Shown: positions 6,010 through 12,658, counted from the first letter of the stretch. The stretch is 12,765 nt of DNA from Burkholderiales bacterium (GCA_947448105.1 CANFNE010000042.1:1-12765); one strand, 5' to 3'. Notes: generated from the sequence alone by a model not told the origin. Numbers and translations are program-made.

Positions 6010-6924
6010 TTATTCTATGTTCTGCACCTGTTCGCGCATTTGCTCGATCAGCACCTTCATATCCACCGAAATATGGGTCAGCGCCAGGGCCGCCGATTTG
6101 GATCCCATGGTGTTGGCCTCGCGGTGCAGTTCCTGGATCAGGAAGTCCAGGCGCTTGCCGATTTCGCCGCCTTTTTTGATCAGGCGCTCCAGCTCGTCGA
6201 GGTGCGAGTTCAAGCGGGTGATTTCCTCGGCTACGTCAATGCGGATGGCAAATGCGGTGGCCTCGGTCAGCGCCCGGTCCTGGGCGCTTTCGGGCAGCGT
6301 GCTGCCCACGCCTAGCGCCATGGCTTCGGCCCAGCGCTCCATAAAACGCTGGCGCTGCTGGGCCACCAGTTGCGGCACCAGCGGCGTGGCCTGCGCGGCC
6401 AGCACGCGCAGTTGCTTGATGTGTTCGAGCAACATAGCCGCCAGTCGAGCGCCCTCGCGTTCGCGGGCGGCCAGCAGGGCGCTCAGTGCGGTTTGGGCCA
6501 AGGGCAGCAGCGCTTCGCTCCAGTCGTGCAGGCCGGACTGCTCGCTTGCGGCCAGGCGCAAAACGTCAGAAACCGTCAGGCCGCCGGCCTGCGGCAGCCA
6601 CACCTTGATGTTGTCCTGCAGGCTGTTGAGACGCTGCAGCAGCTTGGGGGACGGGTCGCTGACGCTGCCATGTTGCACGTCGACCGAGGCGCGTACCTCA
6701 ACCTTGCCGCGTTTAAGGCGCGCGCCCAGGAGTTCGCGCAGGGCGGGTTCCCACTGGCGCAGGTCTTCGGGCAGGCGAAAGCTCAGGTCCAGAAAGCGGC
6801 TATTGACCGCGCGGATCTCGAAGCCGAGCTGGGCACCAGGTGCTTGTCGGGCATCCGACGGGGCCGTGGGGCTGGCCGAACTGTGCTGCGCGTTGGCGTA
6901 GCCAGTCATACTGTAAACTGACAT
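6010..6924 (-). CDS. yicC: YicC family endoribonuclease
   Basis: This 304-residue protein has the YicC N-terminal signature VYSMTGYA (3-10) followed by FEIRAVNSRFLDLSFRLPEDLR, and the conserved C-terminus KRLDFLIQELHREANTMGSK. YicC proteins are soluble ring-forming endoribonucleases; in E. coli YicC is linked to turnover of the small RNA RyhB. The E. coli protein is about 287 residues. The small excess here includes a low-complexity insert (about 14-30: SSASPTAPSDARQAPGA) between the first strand and the conserved FEIRAVNSR. Two adjacent ATG codons are possible, at 6927 and 6924. AAGGA (6932-6936 on the minus strand) lies 7 nt from 6924 and only 4 nt from 6927, so 6924 is preferred. It heads the yicC-gmk-rpoZ operon and is divergent from the kinase gene. 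Confidence 0.95.
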   Translation of the reverse strand: MSVYSMTGYANAQHSSASPTAPSDARQAPGAQLGFEIRAVNSRFLDLSFRLPEDLRQWEPALRELLGARLKRGKVEVRASVDVQHGSVSDPSPKLLQRLNSLQDNIKVWLPQAGGLTVSDVLRLAASEQSGLHDWSEALLPLAQTALSALLAAREREGARLAAMLLEHIKQLRVLAAQATPLVPQLVAQQRQRFMERWAEAMALGVGSTLPESAQDRALTEATAFAIRIDVAEEITRLNSHLDELERLIKKGGEIGKRLDFLIQELHREANTMGSKSAALALTHISVDMKVLIEQMREQVQNIE

Positions 6925-6927
6925 CAT

Positions 6928-7026
6928 TCATTCCTTGACTATAAAAGTGTGCTATGAGAATAACCGGACTCGACGCTTGATTTGTGCGTTCAGCACCGAC
7001 GATTCGCAAAACCCCTGCACTATGGC
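6928..7026. promoter_or_regulatory. Divergent intergenic region between yicC and the kinase gene
   Basis: About 100 nt separate two divergent genes, so promoters for both operons are expected here. On the minus strand TATAGT (6938-6943) could be a -10 for yicC, but no good -35 lies at the right distance and the leader would be very short. On the plus strand TTGACT (6935-6940) is a good -35 hexamer with no convincing -10 at 16-18 nt. The region is the most A/T-rich stretch nearby. No clear inverted repeat was seen. The individual sites are weakly supported. Confidence 0.35.
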
Positions 7027-8034
7027 ATGACCCAGGCCCACATCAAGCTCCCCCCCGCGCCCCTGACGACCGGAAGAACGGTAGGGGGCTACCGTATCGT
7101 CCAAAAGATTGGCGCGGGCGGGTTTGGCCTGGTCTACCGGGCCGTCAGCCCTACGGGGCAAGAGGTGGCGCTCAAGGAATACCTGCCTGGCGCCCTGGCC
7201 AGCCGTGCCCACGGTGACGCACCCATCTTGGTGGTCCGGGACAAGCGGGCTTTGTACCGCATTGGATTTCGCAGCTTTTTGGAAGAAGGGCGGGCCTTGG
7301 CCCAGATCGTCCATCCCAATGTGGTCAGCGTGCTGAATTTTTTTCAGGAAAACGACACGGTCTACCTGGTGATGAATTATTTGCAGGGCGCATCTTTGCA
7401 ACAGTTCATCGTTACGTCGGCGTCCCTCAGGCTAACCAAGGTGTTGCGCGAGAGCACGATCCGCTCCGTTTTTGACGAGGTGCTGCGCGGCCTGCGGGTG
7501 GTGCACCAACACAAAATGCTGCACCTGGACATCAAGCCAGGCAACATTTTGGTCACCGACGATGACCGCGCCGTGCTGATTGACTTTGGCGCTGCGCGCA
7601 ATGTGCTGCACCAGGGCGGCAAGTACTTGCAGCCCATGTTCACGCCCGGCTTTTCTGCGCCTGAGATGTTCAAGCGCGGCAAGCCCATTGGACCCTGGAC
7701 AGATATTTACGCCATAGGCGCTTGCATGTTTTCCTGTATGAAGGGCTGTCCGCCACCGGACGCGGCGAAGCCGGACTGCCGCTCCAAGCTCGAGACCATG
7801 GTGTCGGAGCTGCAGGGTAAGTACTCGCCTACGCTGATGGCGCTGGTACTTTCGTGCATGCAGACCGATCCGCAGGCACGGCCCCACTCGGTACTGTCGG
7901 TGCAAAAAGTCCTGACGCAGCCACCCCAGGCCGCACTGAGCGAAGACGCCGACGCTTACTGGGCGACCCAGTTCCTGCCCGACGCTTTCCGTCTGGTGTC
8001 CAAACTTTCGCGCGAAACCAGGACACGGCCATGA
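7027..8034 (+). CDS. Soluble serine/threonine protein kinase (Hanks-type, HLD variant)
   Basis: This 335-residue Hanks-type kinase occupies almost the whole chain. The glycine loop IGAGGFGLVYRA is at 28-39, with the ATP lysine K50 in VALKEYLPG, a wording typical of one bacterial STPK subfamily. The alpha-C glutamate is in FLEEGRAL (E86/E87). The catalytic loop HLDIKPGN (166-173) has D168, K170 and N173; DFG is at 186-188 and APE at 211-213. The Arg of HRD is replaced by Leu, making it a non-RD kinase, while all catalytic residues remain. No membrane segment or extracellular sensor domain follows, so it is predicted cytoplasmic. The stop TGA overlaps the start ATG of the PP2C phosphatase (ATGA), indicating coupled translation. 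ATG 7027 is chosen; it lacks a clear RBS, and a TTG at 6982 in the same frame would add 15 residues. Targets are unknown. Confidence 0.92.
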   Translation: MTQAHIKLPPAPLTTGRTVGGYRIVQKIGAGGFGLVYRAVSPTGQEVALKEYLPGALASRAHGDAPILVVRDKRALYRIGFRSFLEEGRALAQIVHPNVVSVLNFFQENDTVYLVMNYLQGASLQQFIVTSASLRLTKVLRESTIRSVFDEVLRGLRVVHQHKMLHLDIKPGNILVTDDDRAVLIDFGAARNVLHQGGKYLQPMFTPGFSAPEMFKRGKPIGPWTDIYAIGACMFSCMKGCPPPDAAKPDCRSKLETMVSELQGKYSPTLMALVLSCMQTDPQARPHSVLSVQKVLTQPPQAALSEDADAYWATQFLPDAFRLVSKLSRETRTRP

Positions 8035-8780
8035 TGTTTTCGGTATTCCAGGTCAGCCGCATGGGGGGACGCAAGCGCAATGAAGACCGCATGGGTTACA
8101 CCTATACCCAGTCTTGTGCTATTTTTTTGGTGGCCGACGGCTTGGGCGGCCACCCTGAAGGTGATGTGGCGGCCCAAATCTGCCTGCAAGTGGTCACGAC
8201 CCTGTTCCATAAACAAGCCACCCCCAAGCTGGCCAACGTCACCGACTTCCTCAACAACGCCATGCGCGCAGCCCACGAGCAACTGATCAGCTACGCGGCC
8301 ATGCACGACCTGGGCCAGACCCCCAGCAGCACGCTGGTGCTGTCCGTCCTGCAGGACGACCAGTGTTACACGGCGCACTGCGGTGACTCGCGCCGGTATT
8401 TCGTGCGCGATGGCGCCATGCTCAGCCGTACCCTGGACCATTCGGTGGCACAGTGGCAAGACAGCTTGCTGGTGGGCAACGGAGACCCGCCGGTGAGCAA
8501 GCACATGCTTTACAGCTGCCTGGGCGCACCAAAGCAGCCAGTCATTGAGGTTGACCAGCCTATCGACCTCAAGCTGGGCGACCGCCTGCTGCTGTGCTCC
8601 GATGGTCTGTGGGGCAATGTGAATGAGGATGAAATTGTGGCCAGTCTCAGCGCACATGCCGTGACCGAGGCCGCCCACGCGCTCCTTTCTATCGCCCTGG
8701 AGCGCGGCGGGGTGTATTGCGACAACGTCAGCTTGATCGCGGTGGCCTGGGAGAAGGCCGATAATCCGGCGCTTGCCTGA
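8031..8780 (+). CDS. PP2C-family serine/threonine protein phosphatase
   Basis: This 249-residue metal-dependent phosphatase is expected to reverse the action of the kinase encoded just upstream. PP2C motifs appear in order: RKRNEDR (14-20, with Glu18/Asp19), the metal-binding VADGLGGHPEGD (34-45, Asp36 and Gly37), TPSSTLVLSVL (97-107), AHCGDSRRY (115-123, Asp119), LLCSDGLWGNV (187-197, Asp191) and CDNVSLIAV (230-238, Asp231/Asn232). All metal-coordinating acidic positions are present, so activity is expected. No membrane or regulatory domain is attached. AGGA at 8020-8023 lies 7 nt before ATG 8031; a second ATG follows directly at 8034. The frame continues far upstream inside the kinase gene, but nothing there resembles a phosphatase. 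The 4-nt overlap implies production in fixed ratio with the kinase. Confidence 0.93.
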   Translation: MMFSVFQVSRMGGRKRNEDRMGYTYTQSCAIFLVADGLGGHPEGDVAAQICLQVVTTLFHKQATPKLANVTDFLNNAMRAAHEQLISYAAMHDLGQTPSSTLVLSVLQDDQCYTAHCGDSRRYFVRDGAMLSRTLDHSVAQWQDSLLVGNGDPPVSKHMLYSCLGAPKQPVIEVDQPIDLKLGDRLLLCSDGLWGNVNEDEIVASLSAHAVTEAAHALLSIALERGGVYCDNVSLIAVAWEKADNPALA

Positions 8781-8784
8781 GCGC

Positions 8785-8801
8785 GGGCCCCGCAGGGGCT
8801 C
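8785..8801 (+). terminator. Short GC hairpin after the phosphatase gene (weak terminator or attenuator)
   Basis: GGGCCCC at 8785-8791 can pair with GGGGCTC at 8795-8801 around a GCA loop, with one G-T wobble. It is followed by ATTTATTG, not a clean T run, so termination would be partial at best. It sits 4 nt after the phosphatase stop and ahead of the strong RBS of rph. It could separate kinase/phosphatase expression from rph-rdgB-hemW or protect the 3' end of the upstream message. Confidence 0.3.
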
Positions 8802-8815
8802 ATTTATTGCCTCTG

Positions 8816-8821
8816 AGGAGG
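8816..8821 (+). promoter_or_regulatory. Perfect Shine-Dalgarno 6 nt before an in-frame GTG of rph
   Basis: AGGAGG at 8816-8821 is a full match to the anti-Shine-Dalgarno sequence, the best in the window. It is too far (39 nt) to serve the ATG at 8861 but lies 6 nt before GTG 8828, which is in frame with rph and would add 11 residues (reading MLFQPVCRNFF). The ATG itself has only GGAA (8850-8853) upstream. Either rph starts at GTG, both starts are used, or the site is accidental. Confidence 0.5.
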
Positions 8822-8860
8822 CGCTTGGTGCTTTTTCAACCCGTTTGCCGGAATTTCTTC

Positions 8861-9604
8861 ATGACTTCATTTACCCGCAGCGGCGCACGTGCCGCTAACG
8901 CCTTGCGCCCGGTGCGCATCACCCGCGGCTATACCCGCCATGCTGAGGGCTCGGTGCTGATCGAGTTTGGCGGTACCAAGGTGCTGTGCACCGCCTCAGT
9001 AGAAGAGCGTGTGCCACCGCACAAACGCGGCAGCGGCGAAGGCTGGGTCACTGCTGAATACGGCATGCTGCCGCGTGCTACCCACACCCGCAGCGACCGC
9101 GAGGCCGCGCGTGGCAAGCAAAGCGGCCGCACCCAAGAGATTCAGCGCCTGATTGGCCGCTCGCTGCGCGCCGTGTTTGACCTCAAGCGCCTGGGTGAGC
9201 GCACGATTTCGCTGGACTGCGACGTGATCCAGGCCGATGGCGGCACGCGCACGGCCGCCATTACCGGCGCCTTTGTGGCGGCGCAAGACGCAGTCAACTG
9301 GCTGCTGGTACACGGAAAAATCGCCGAGTCGCCCATCACCGCGTCGGTGGCGGCGATCTCTGTGGGCATTGTGCAAGGCACGCCGCTGCTGGACCTGGAA
9401 TACACCGAAGACTCGGCCTGCGACACCGACATGAACGTCGTGATGACCGGCGCGGGCCATTTTGTTGAAGTGCAGGGCACGGCCGAAGGCGCGGCGTTTT
9501 CGCGCGCCGAGATGGACCAGTTGCTCAACCTCGCCGATACGGGCATTGCCGAGCTGATGCGCTTGCAGCAGCAGGCGCTGGCCCAAGCGCCGCTCGCGCA
9601 TTGA
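8861..9604 (+). CDS. rph: Ribonuclease PH
   Basis: This is a 247-residue phosphorolytic 3'-5' exoribonuclease that trims tRNA 3' ends and other structured RNAs, working as a hexamer. The diagnostic stretches are LRPVRITRGYTRHAEGSVL (15-33), WVTAEYGMLPRATHTR (62-77), GRTQEIQRLIGRSLRAV (89-105, with the phosphate-binding arginines), DCDVIQADGGTRTAAITGA (119-137) and DLEYTEDSACDTDMNVV (178-194) with the metal-binding aspartates. Length compares with about 238 in E. coli. ATG 8861 gives an N-terminus close to known family members, but an in-frame GTG at 8828 behind a perfect AGGAGG is a serious alternative (258 residues). The gene is 80 nt after the phosphatase and is followed by rdgB, whose ATG is 17 nt downstream. 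RNase PH is known to act with other nucleases in RNA decay; yicC lies just across the divergent promoter region. Confidence 0.96.
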   Translation: MTSFTRSGARAANALRPVRITRGYTRHAEGSVLIEFGGTKVLCTASVEERVPPHKRGSGEGWVTAEYGMLPRATHTRSDREAARGKQSGRTQEIQRLIGRSLRAVFDLKRLGERTISLDCDVIQADGGTRTAAITGAFVAAQDAVNWLLVHGKIAESPITASVAAISVGIVQGTPLLDLEYTEDSACDTDMNVVMTGAGHFVEVQGTAEGAAFSRAEMDQLLNLADTGIAELMRLQQQALAQAPLAH

Positions 9605-9621
9605 GCACCGCGCAGCCATTC

Positions 9622-10230
9622 ATGCACATCGTTCTGGCGTCTAACAACGCGGGCAAGCTGGCTGAGTTGCAGGCCATGTTCGCGCCCCTGGGCTGCGACT
9701 TGGTGCGCCAAAGCGATTTGGGCGTGCCAGAGTCGCCCGAGCCCTACCGTACTTTTGTGGAAAACGCCCTGGCCAAGGCGCGCAACGCGGCCCGCCACAC
9801 CGGCCTGCCCGCATTGGCCGACGACGCCGGTTTGTGCGTGGACGCCTTTGGCGGCCTGCCCGGCGTGGACACGGCCTATTACGCCACCCAGTTTGGCTAC
9901 GCCAAGGGCGACGACAACAACGTGCGGGCGCTGCTGGAGCAAATGCAAAACATCGACGCGCGGGGTGCCGCCCTGGTCAGCACGCTGGTGGCTGTGCGTT
10001 CCCCCGACGATCCGGAGCCGCTGATTGCGGCGGGTCGGGTGGTGGGGCAGATTGCGCGCGTGCCGGTGGGCAGCAACGGCTTTGGCTTTGACCCGGTGAT
10101 GTGGATTCCCGAATTTGGCAAAACTTTTGCCGAGTTGCCGGTAGCGGTAAAAAACGCCCACAGCCACCGCGGCCGCGCCGCCCAGGCCATGGCCGCGCTC
10201 ATGCGCGAATGCTGGCTGGCGCAGCCATGA
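9622..10230 (+). CDS. rdgB: dITP/XTP pyrophosphatase (RdgB/HAM1 family)
   Basis: This 202-residue enzyme hydrolyses non-canonical purine nucleoside triphosphates (dITP, ITP, XTP) to monophosphates, keeping deaminated bases out of DNA and RNA. The nucleotide-binding SNNAGKLAEL is at 7-16, followed by TFVENALAKAR (44-54), the catalytic LADDAGLCVDAFGGLPGVD (65-83), GFGFDPVMWIPE (153-164) and SHRGRA (181-186). The length is typical of the family (197 in E. coli). I chose ATG 9622, giving the family-like start MHIVLASNN. A TTG at 9601 overlapping the rph stop would add seven residues, and neither has a strong RBS. The gene lies 17 nt after rph and overlaps hemW by 4 nt, so it is translated within the same operon. 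Confidence 0.95.
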   Translation: MHIVLASNNAGKLAELQAMFAPLGCDLVRQSDLGVPESPEPYRTFVENALAKARNAARHTGLPALADDAGLCVDAFGGLPGVDTAYYATQFGYAKGDDNNVRALLEQMQNIDARGAALVSTLVAVRSPDDPEPLIAAGRVVGQIARVPVGSNGFGFDPVMWIPEFGKTFAELPVAVKNAHSHRGRAAQAMAALMRECWLAQP

Positions 10231-11465
10231 TTCCCATTGTGGCCAGCGCTGGTGCCGACACAGGGGCGGCGGTGCAGCACGATATTCAGCACTACATGCG
10301 CCCGGGCACGCTGCAGCTCGCAGCGCTGCCGCCGCTGTCCTTGTACGTGCATTTGCCCTGGTGCCTTAAAAAATGCCCTTACTGCGATTTCAACTCGCAC
10401 GAGCAACCCGCAGGACCCCTGCCCGAGCGCCGCTACATCGACGCGGTGGTGGCCGACCTGGAAGCCGCCTTGCCCCTGATCTGGGGCCGGGGTATTCACA
10501 GCATCTTTATTGGCGGGGGCACGCCCAGCCTGTTTTCTCCCGAGGCCATAGACCGCCTGATCAGCGACATTCGCGCCCGCTTGCGGCTGGAGCCCGACTG
10601 CGAAATCACCCTGGAGGCCAACCCCGGCACGTTTGAGAAAGACCGTTTTGCCGCCTTTGCCCAAGCAGGTGTGACGCGCCTGTCGATTGGCGTGCAAAGC
10701 TTTAACGACGTGCACCTCAAAGCCTTGGGCCGGGTACACGACCGCGCGCAGGCACTGGCGGCGGTGGAAGAGGCGGCGCGCTCGTTTGCCACCTTTAACC
10801 TCGACATCATGTACGCGCTGCCCGGCCAGACGCTGGAGCAAGTGGGGCAAGACATCAAAGTAGCCCTGGGCTTTGCGCCGCCCCACATCTCGATTTACCA
10901 CCTGACCATCGAGCCCAACACCTATTTCGCCAAGTTCCCGCCGGTGGTGCCCGAAGACGACACGGCCTACGCCATGCTCGACCACATCACCGCGCTGACC
11001 GAGGCCGCCGGGCTGCAGCGCTACGAAGTCTCGGCCTACGCAAAAGACGGCCACCGCTGCGCGCACAACCTCAATTACTGGAAGTTTGGCGACTACCTGG
11101 GCATTGGGGCGGGCGCGCACAGCAAGCTCAGTTTTGCCCACCGCGTGGTGCGCGAGGTGCGCCTGCGCGAGCCGCGCCTGTACCAAGAGCGTGCCTTGGC
11201 CGGCAACGCGCTGGCGCAGAGCGAAGAAGTGGCGCGCGACGAGCTGCCATTTGAGTACATGCTCAACGCGCTGCGCTTGCGCCACGGCTTTGGGCTGCGG
11301 GAATTTACCGAGCGTACCGGCCTGCCGGTCACGGCCATTGCCGCTGCCCTGGACGCAGCCGAGCGCAAGGGCCTGATTGAGCGCGACCTGCAACGCGTGC
11401 GTCCCACGGTGCGGGGCTTTGACTTTTTGAGCGATTTACAAGAACTGTTTTTGGCGGACCGCTAG
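10227..11465 (+). CDS. hemW: Radical SAM heme chaperone HemW
   Basis: This 412-residue radical-SAM protein belongs to the HemN/HemW group. The 4Fe-4S ligands are Cys46, Cys50 and Cys53 in PWCLKKCPYCDFNSH. The SAM-binding GGGTPSLFSP (96-105), LEANPGTFE (129-137), the RLSIGVQSFND segment (151-161), DIMYALPGQT (193-202), HNLNYWKFGDYLGIGAGAHS (280-299) and a winged-helix-like C-terminal domain follow. The CxxxCxxC spacing with Phe after the last Cys-Asp, and the lack of the extra N-terminal region of true coproporphyrinogen dehydrogenase HemN, point to HemW, which binds and transfers heme. E. coli HemW has 378 residues; about 35 extra N-terminal residues here explain much of the difference. ATG 10227 overlaps the rdgB stop (ATGA), supporting translational coupling. 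Annotations as oxygen-independent coproporphyrinogen III oxidase are common but probably wrong for this type. Confidence 0.94.
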   Translation: MIPIVASAGADTGAAVQHDIQHYMRPGTLQLAALPPLSLYVHLPWCLKKCPYCDFNSHEQPAGPLPERRYIDAVVADLEAALPLIWGRGIHSIFIGGGTPSLFSPEAIDRLISDIRARLRLEPDCEITLEANPGTFEKDRFAAFAQAGVTRLSIGVQSFNDVHLKALGRVHDRAQALAAVEEAARSFATFNLDIMYALPGQTLEQVGQDIKVALGFAPPHISIYHLTIEPNTYFAKFPPVVPEDDTAYAMLDHITALTEAAGLQRYEVSAYAKDGHRCAHNLNYWKFGDYLGIGAGAHSKLSFAHRVVREVRLREPRLYQERALAGNALAQSEEVARDELPFEYMLNALRLRHGFGLREFTERTGLPVTAIAAALDAAERKGLIERDLQRVRPTVRGFDFLSDLQELFLADR

Positions 11466-11587
11466 GCATTGCCAAGGGTGTCCCGGTAAGTGCACCCGAT
11501 ATCGACGGTAGTAGGGGCTAACCCGCTGTTGCAGGGCCAGCATGCAGGCTACATTTCCGGCAGCAAAAATTGTTGAAAGTCTAAAAA
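11466..11587. other. Intergenic region between hemW and the hydroxylase gene
   Basis: The 122 nt hold no convincing gene. A weak promoter candidate for the next gene is TTGCAG (11529-11534) with TACATT (11550-11555), but the 15-nt spacing is short. A 5-bp stem (GGGTG 11476-11480 with CACCC 11493-11497) follows the hemW stop but has no T run, so no intrinsic terminator is supported. GAAAG shortly before the ATG at 11588 is the only RBS-like stretch. Confidence 0.3.
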
Positions 11588-12481
11588 ATGAATGCAAGCC
11601 AAGTTCAAAACGCGTTGGTGCTGTGCCTGATTATTGGTTTTGGCCTGATGGAATTTGCCAGCCGCCGCTACCAAAGCACGGTGCGCACCACTGCTACGGC
11701 AAACGACACCAAGCTGGAGCTGCTGATGTTCGTCAGCCTGTTGGCCATCACCCAGCCACTGGCCATTCTGAGCACCGCCAAACTCGGTGCCTGGCTGGCC
11801 CCCGACTGGAAAGGTGCACTGGCCGATTGGCCGTGGTGGGCCATGGTGGGGATCTTGCTGGTGGCCGACGACATGACGCAGTACTGGTGGCACCGCGCCT
11901 CGCATTCGCCCCTCTTATGGCCACTGCACCGCGCGCACCACTCGGCGCAGTACATGAGCATCCGGGTCACCTTCCGCAACAACTTCTTTTATTACCTGAT
12001 GATGCCCGGCCTGTGGTTTGCCGGCGCGCTGTTGTACTTGGGCGTGGGCGGCATGGTTTACGCCATCTACATCGTGGTCAAGTTGGCCGTGATTTTGGGC
12101 GCGCATTGCGCCTGGCGCTGGGACGAGCCGCTGTACCGCGTGCGTGCGCTGCGGCCGGTGATGTGGGTGCTGGAGCGCACCATCTCCACCCCCGCCACCC
12201 ACTGGGCGCACCACGCCATCACCAATGCCGACGGCGTGGGCCACTACACGGGCAACTTCGGCAACCTGCTGTTCTTGTGGGACGTGATTTTTGGCTCGGC
12301 GCACATCACGCGCCAGTACCCGGCCGCCGTGGGCCTGCGGGATGACCAGCTTTTTGGTCAGGAACACTGGTCTCGCCAGATGTTCTACCCGGTCGTGCAA
12401 TCGGACCGGGAATGCAGCGCCCTCAAGTTTGGCGGCACTATTTATGACGAGGCCCAGACGGCGCCCGCTGCCAGGTCTTGA
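11588..12481 (+). CDS. Membrane fatty acid hydroxylase / sterol desaturase family protein
   Basis: This is a 297-residue integral membrane di-iron enzyme of the fatty acid hydroxylase superfamily. The histidine clusters that bind iron are HRASH (102-106), HRAHH (114-118) and HWAHH (205-209), the HX3H, HX2HH and HX2HH pattern of the family; a further His173 lies in GAHCAWRW. Hydrophobic segments are at about 8-22, 44-62, 84-94 and a long pair at 133-171, giving the usual bundle with the histidines on the cytoplasmic side. It should use O2 and electrons from a redox partner to hydroxylate or desaturate a lipid or other hydrophobic substrate, which cannot be named. No ferredoxin or reductase gene is adjacent. 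The gene stands alone, 122 nt after hemW and 75 nt before a tRNA. The start ATG 11588 follows a weak GAAAG. Confidence 0.9.
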   Translation: MNASQVQNALVLCLIIGFGLMEFASRRYQSTVRTTATANDTKLELLMFVSLLAITQPLAILSTAKLGAWLAPDWKGALADWPWWAMVGILLVADDMTQYWWHRASHSPLLWPLHRAHHSAQYMSIRVTFRNNFFYYLMMPGLWFAGALLYLGVGGMVYAIYIVVKLAVILGAHCAWRWDEPLYRVRALRPVMWVLERTISTPATHWAHHAITNADGVGHYTGNFGNLLFLWDVIFGSAHITRQYPAAVGLRDDQLFGQEHWSRQMFYPVVQSDRECSALKFGGTIYDEAQTAPAARS

Positions 12482-12497
12482 CCCTGACCCTCGAAGC

Positions 12498-12510
12498 GGC
12501 GGACGCCGCC
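12498..12510 (+). repeat. Small GC hairpin after the hydroxylase gene
   Basis: GGCGG (12498-12502) pairs with CCGCC (12506-12510) around an ACG loop, 17 nt after the hydroxylase stop. No T run follows, so it is not a standard intrinsic terminator. It may stabilise the 3' end of the transcript or be chance in GC-rich DNA. Confidence 0.25.
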
Positions 12511-12516
12511 CAGGAC

Positions 12517-12543
12517 GTTGCAGTGTGAAGCTGCAACTACAAT
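12517..12543 (+). promoter_or_regulatory. tRNA promoter with an inverted repeat upstream of the -10
   Basis: TACAAT (12538-12543) is a strong -10 hexamer 13 nt before the mature tRNA. It is followed by a G/C-rich discriminator (CCGCCGC), as in stable-RNA promoters under stringent control. Directly upstream is a perfect inverted repeat, GTTGCAG (12517-12523) and CTGCAAC (12531-12537), with a 7-nt spacer. The left arm contains the only -35-like hexamer (TTGCAG, 12518-12523), whose 14-nt spacing is too short; another -35 may be used. Confidence 0.5.
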
Positions 12544-12556
12544 CCGCCGCTTGTGT

Positions 12557-12633
12557 GGGGCGTTAGCTCAGTTGGTTAGAGCAGAGGACTCATAATCCTT
12601 TGGTCGAGTGTTCAAGTCACTCACGCCCTACCA
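12557..12633 (+). tRNA. tRNA with CAT anticodon, most likely tRNA-Ile2 (lysidine-modified)
   Basis: This is a complete 77-nt cloverleaf with encoded CCA. The acceptor stem is GGGGCGT with ACGCCCT (one terminal G-T), then discriminator A and CCA (12631-12633). The D arm is GCTC/GAGC, the anticodon stem GAGGA/TCCTT (one G-T) with loop CTCATAA and anticodon CAT at 12591-12593, and the T arm GAGTG/CACTC with loop TTCAAGT. The anticodon could mean elongator Met or Ile2. The stretch GACTCATAATC followed by TTTGGTCG and TTCAAGTC resembles E. coli tRNA-Ile2, in which TilS changes the wobble C to lysidine so that it reads AUA. I therefore favour Ile2. It is not initiator tRNA, which has a mismatched first acceptor pair and three G-C pairs in the anticodon stem. 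Confidence 0.95.
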
Positions 12634-12658
12634 TTTATCGGCCCCGGTGGCCTGTGCC

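Noticed and set aside
5431..6315. Plus-strand open frames opposite gmk and yicC (also 6017-6901)
   Set aside because: The minus-strand genes are certain; these are complementary-strand shadows with no family signal.
9897..11393. Long open frame on the minus strand (498 codons)
   Set aside because: It is antisense to rdgB and hemW, whose motifs are unambiguous. The composition is low complexity and no domain is visible.
11542..12345. Alternative plus-strand frame overlapping the hydroxylase gene
   Set aside because: It is Arg/His/Gly-rich with no motif, while the 11588 frame holds the histidine clusters and membrane segments.
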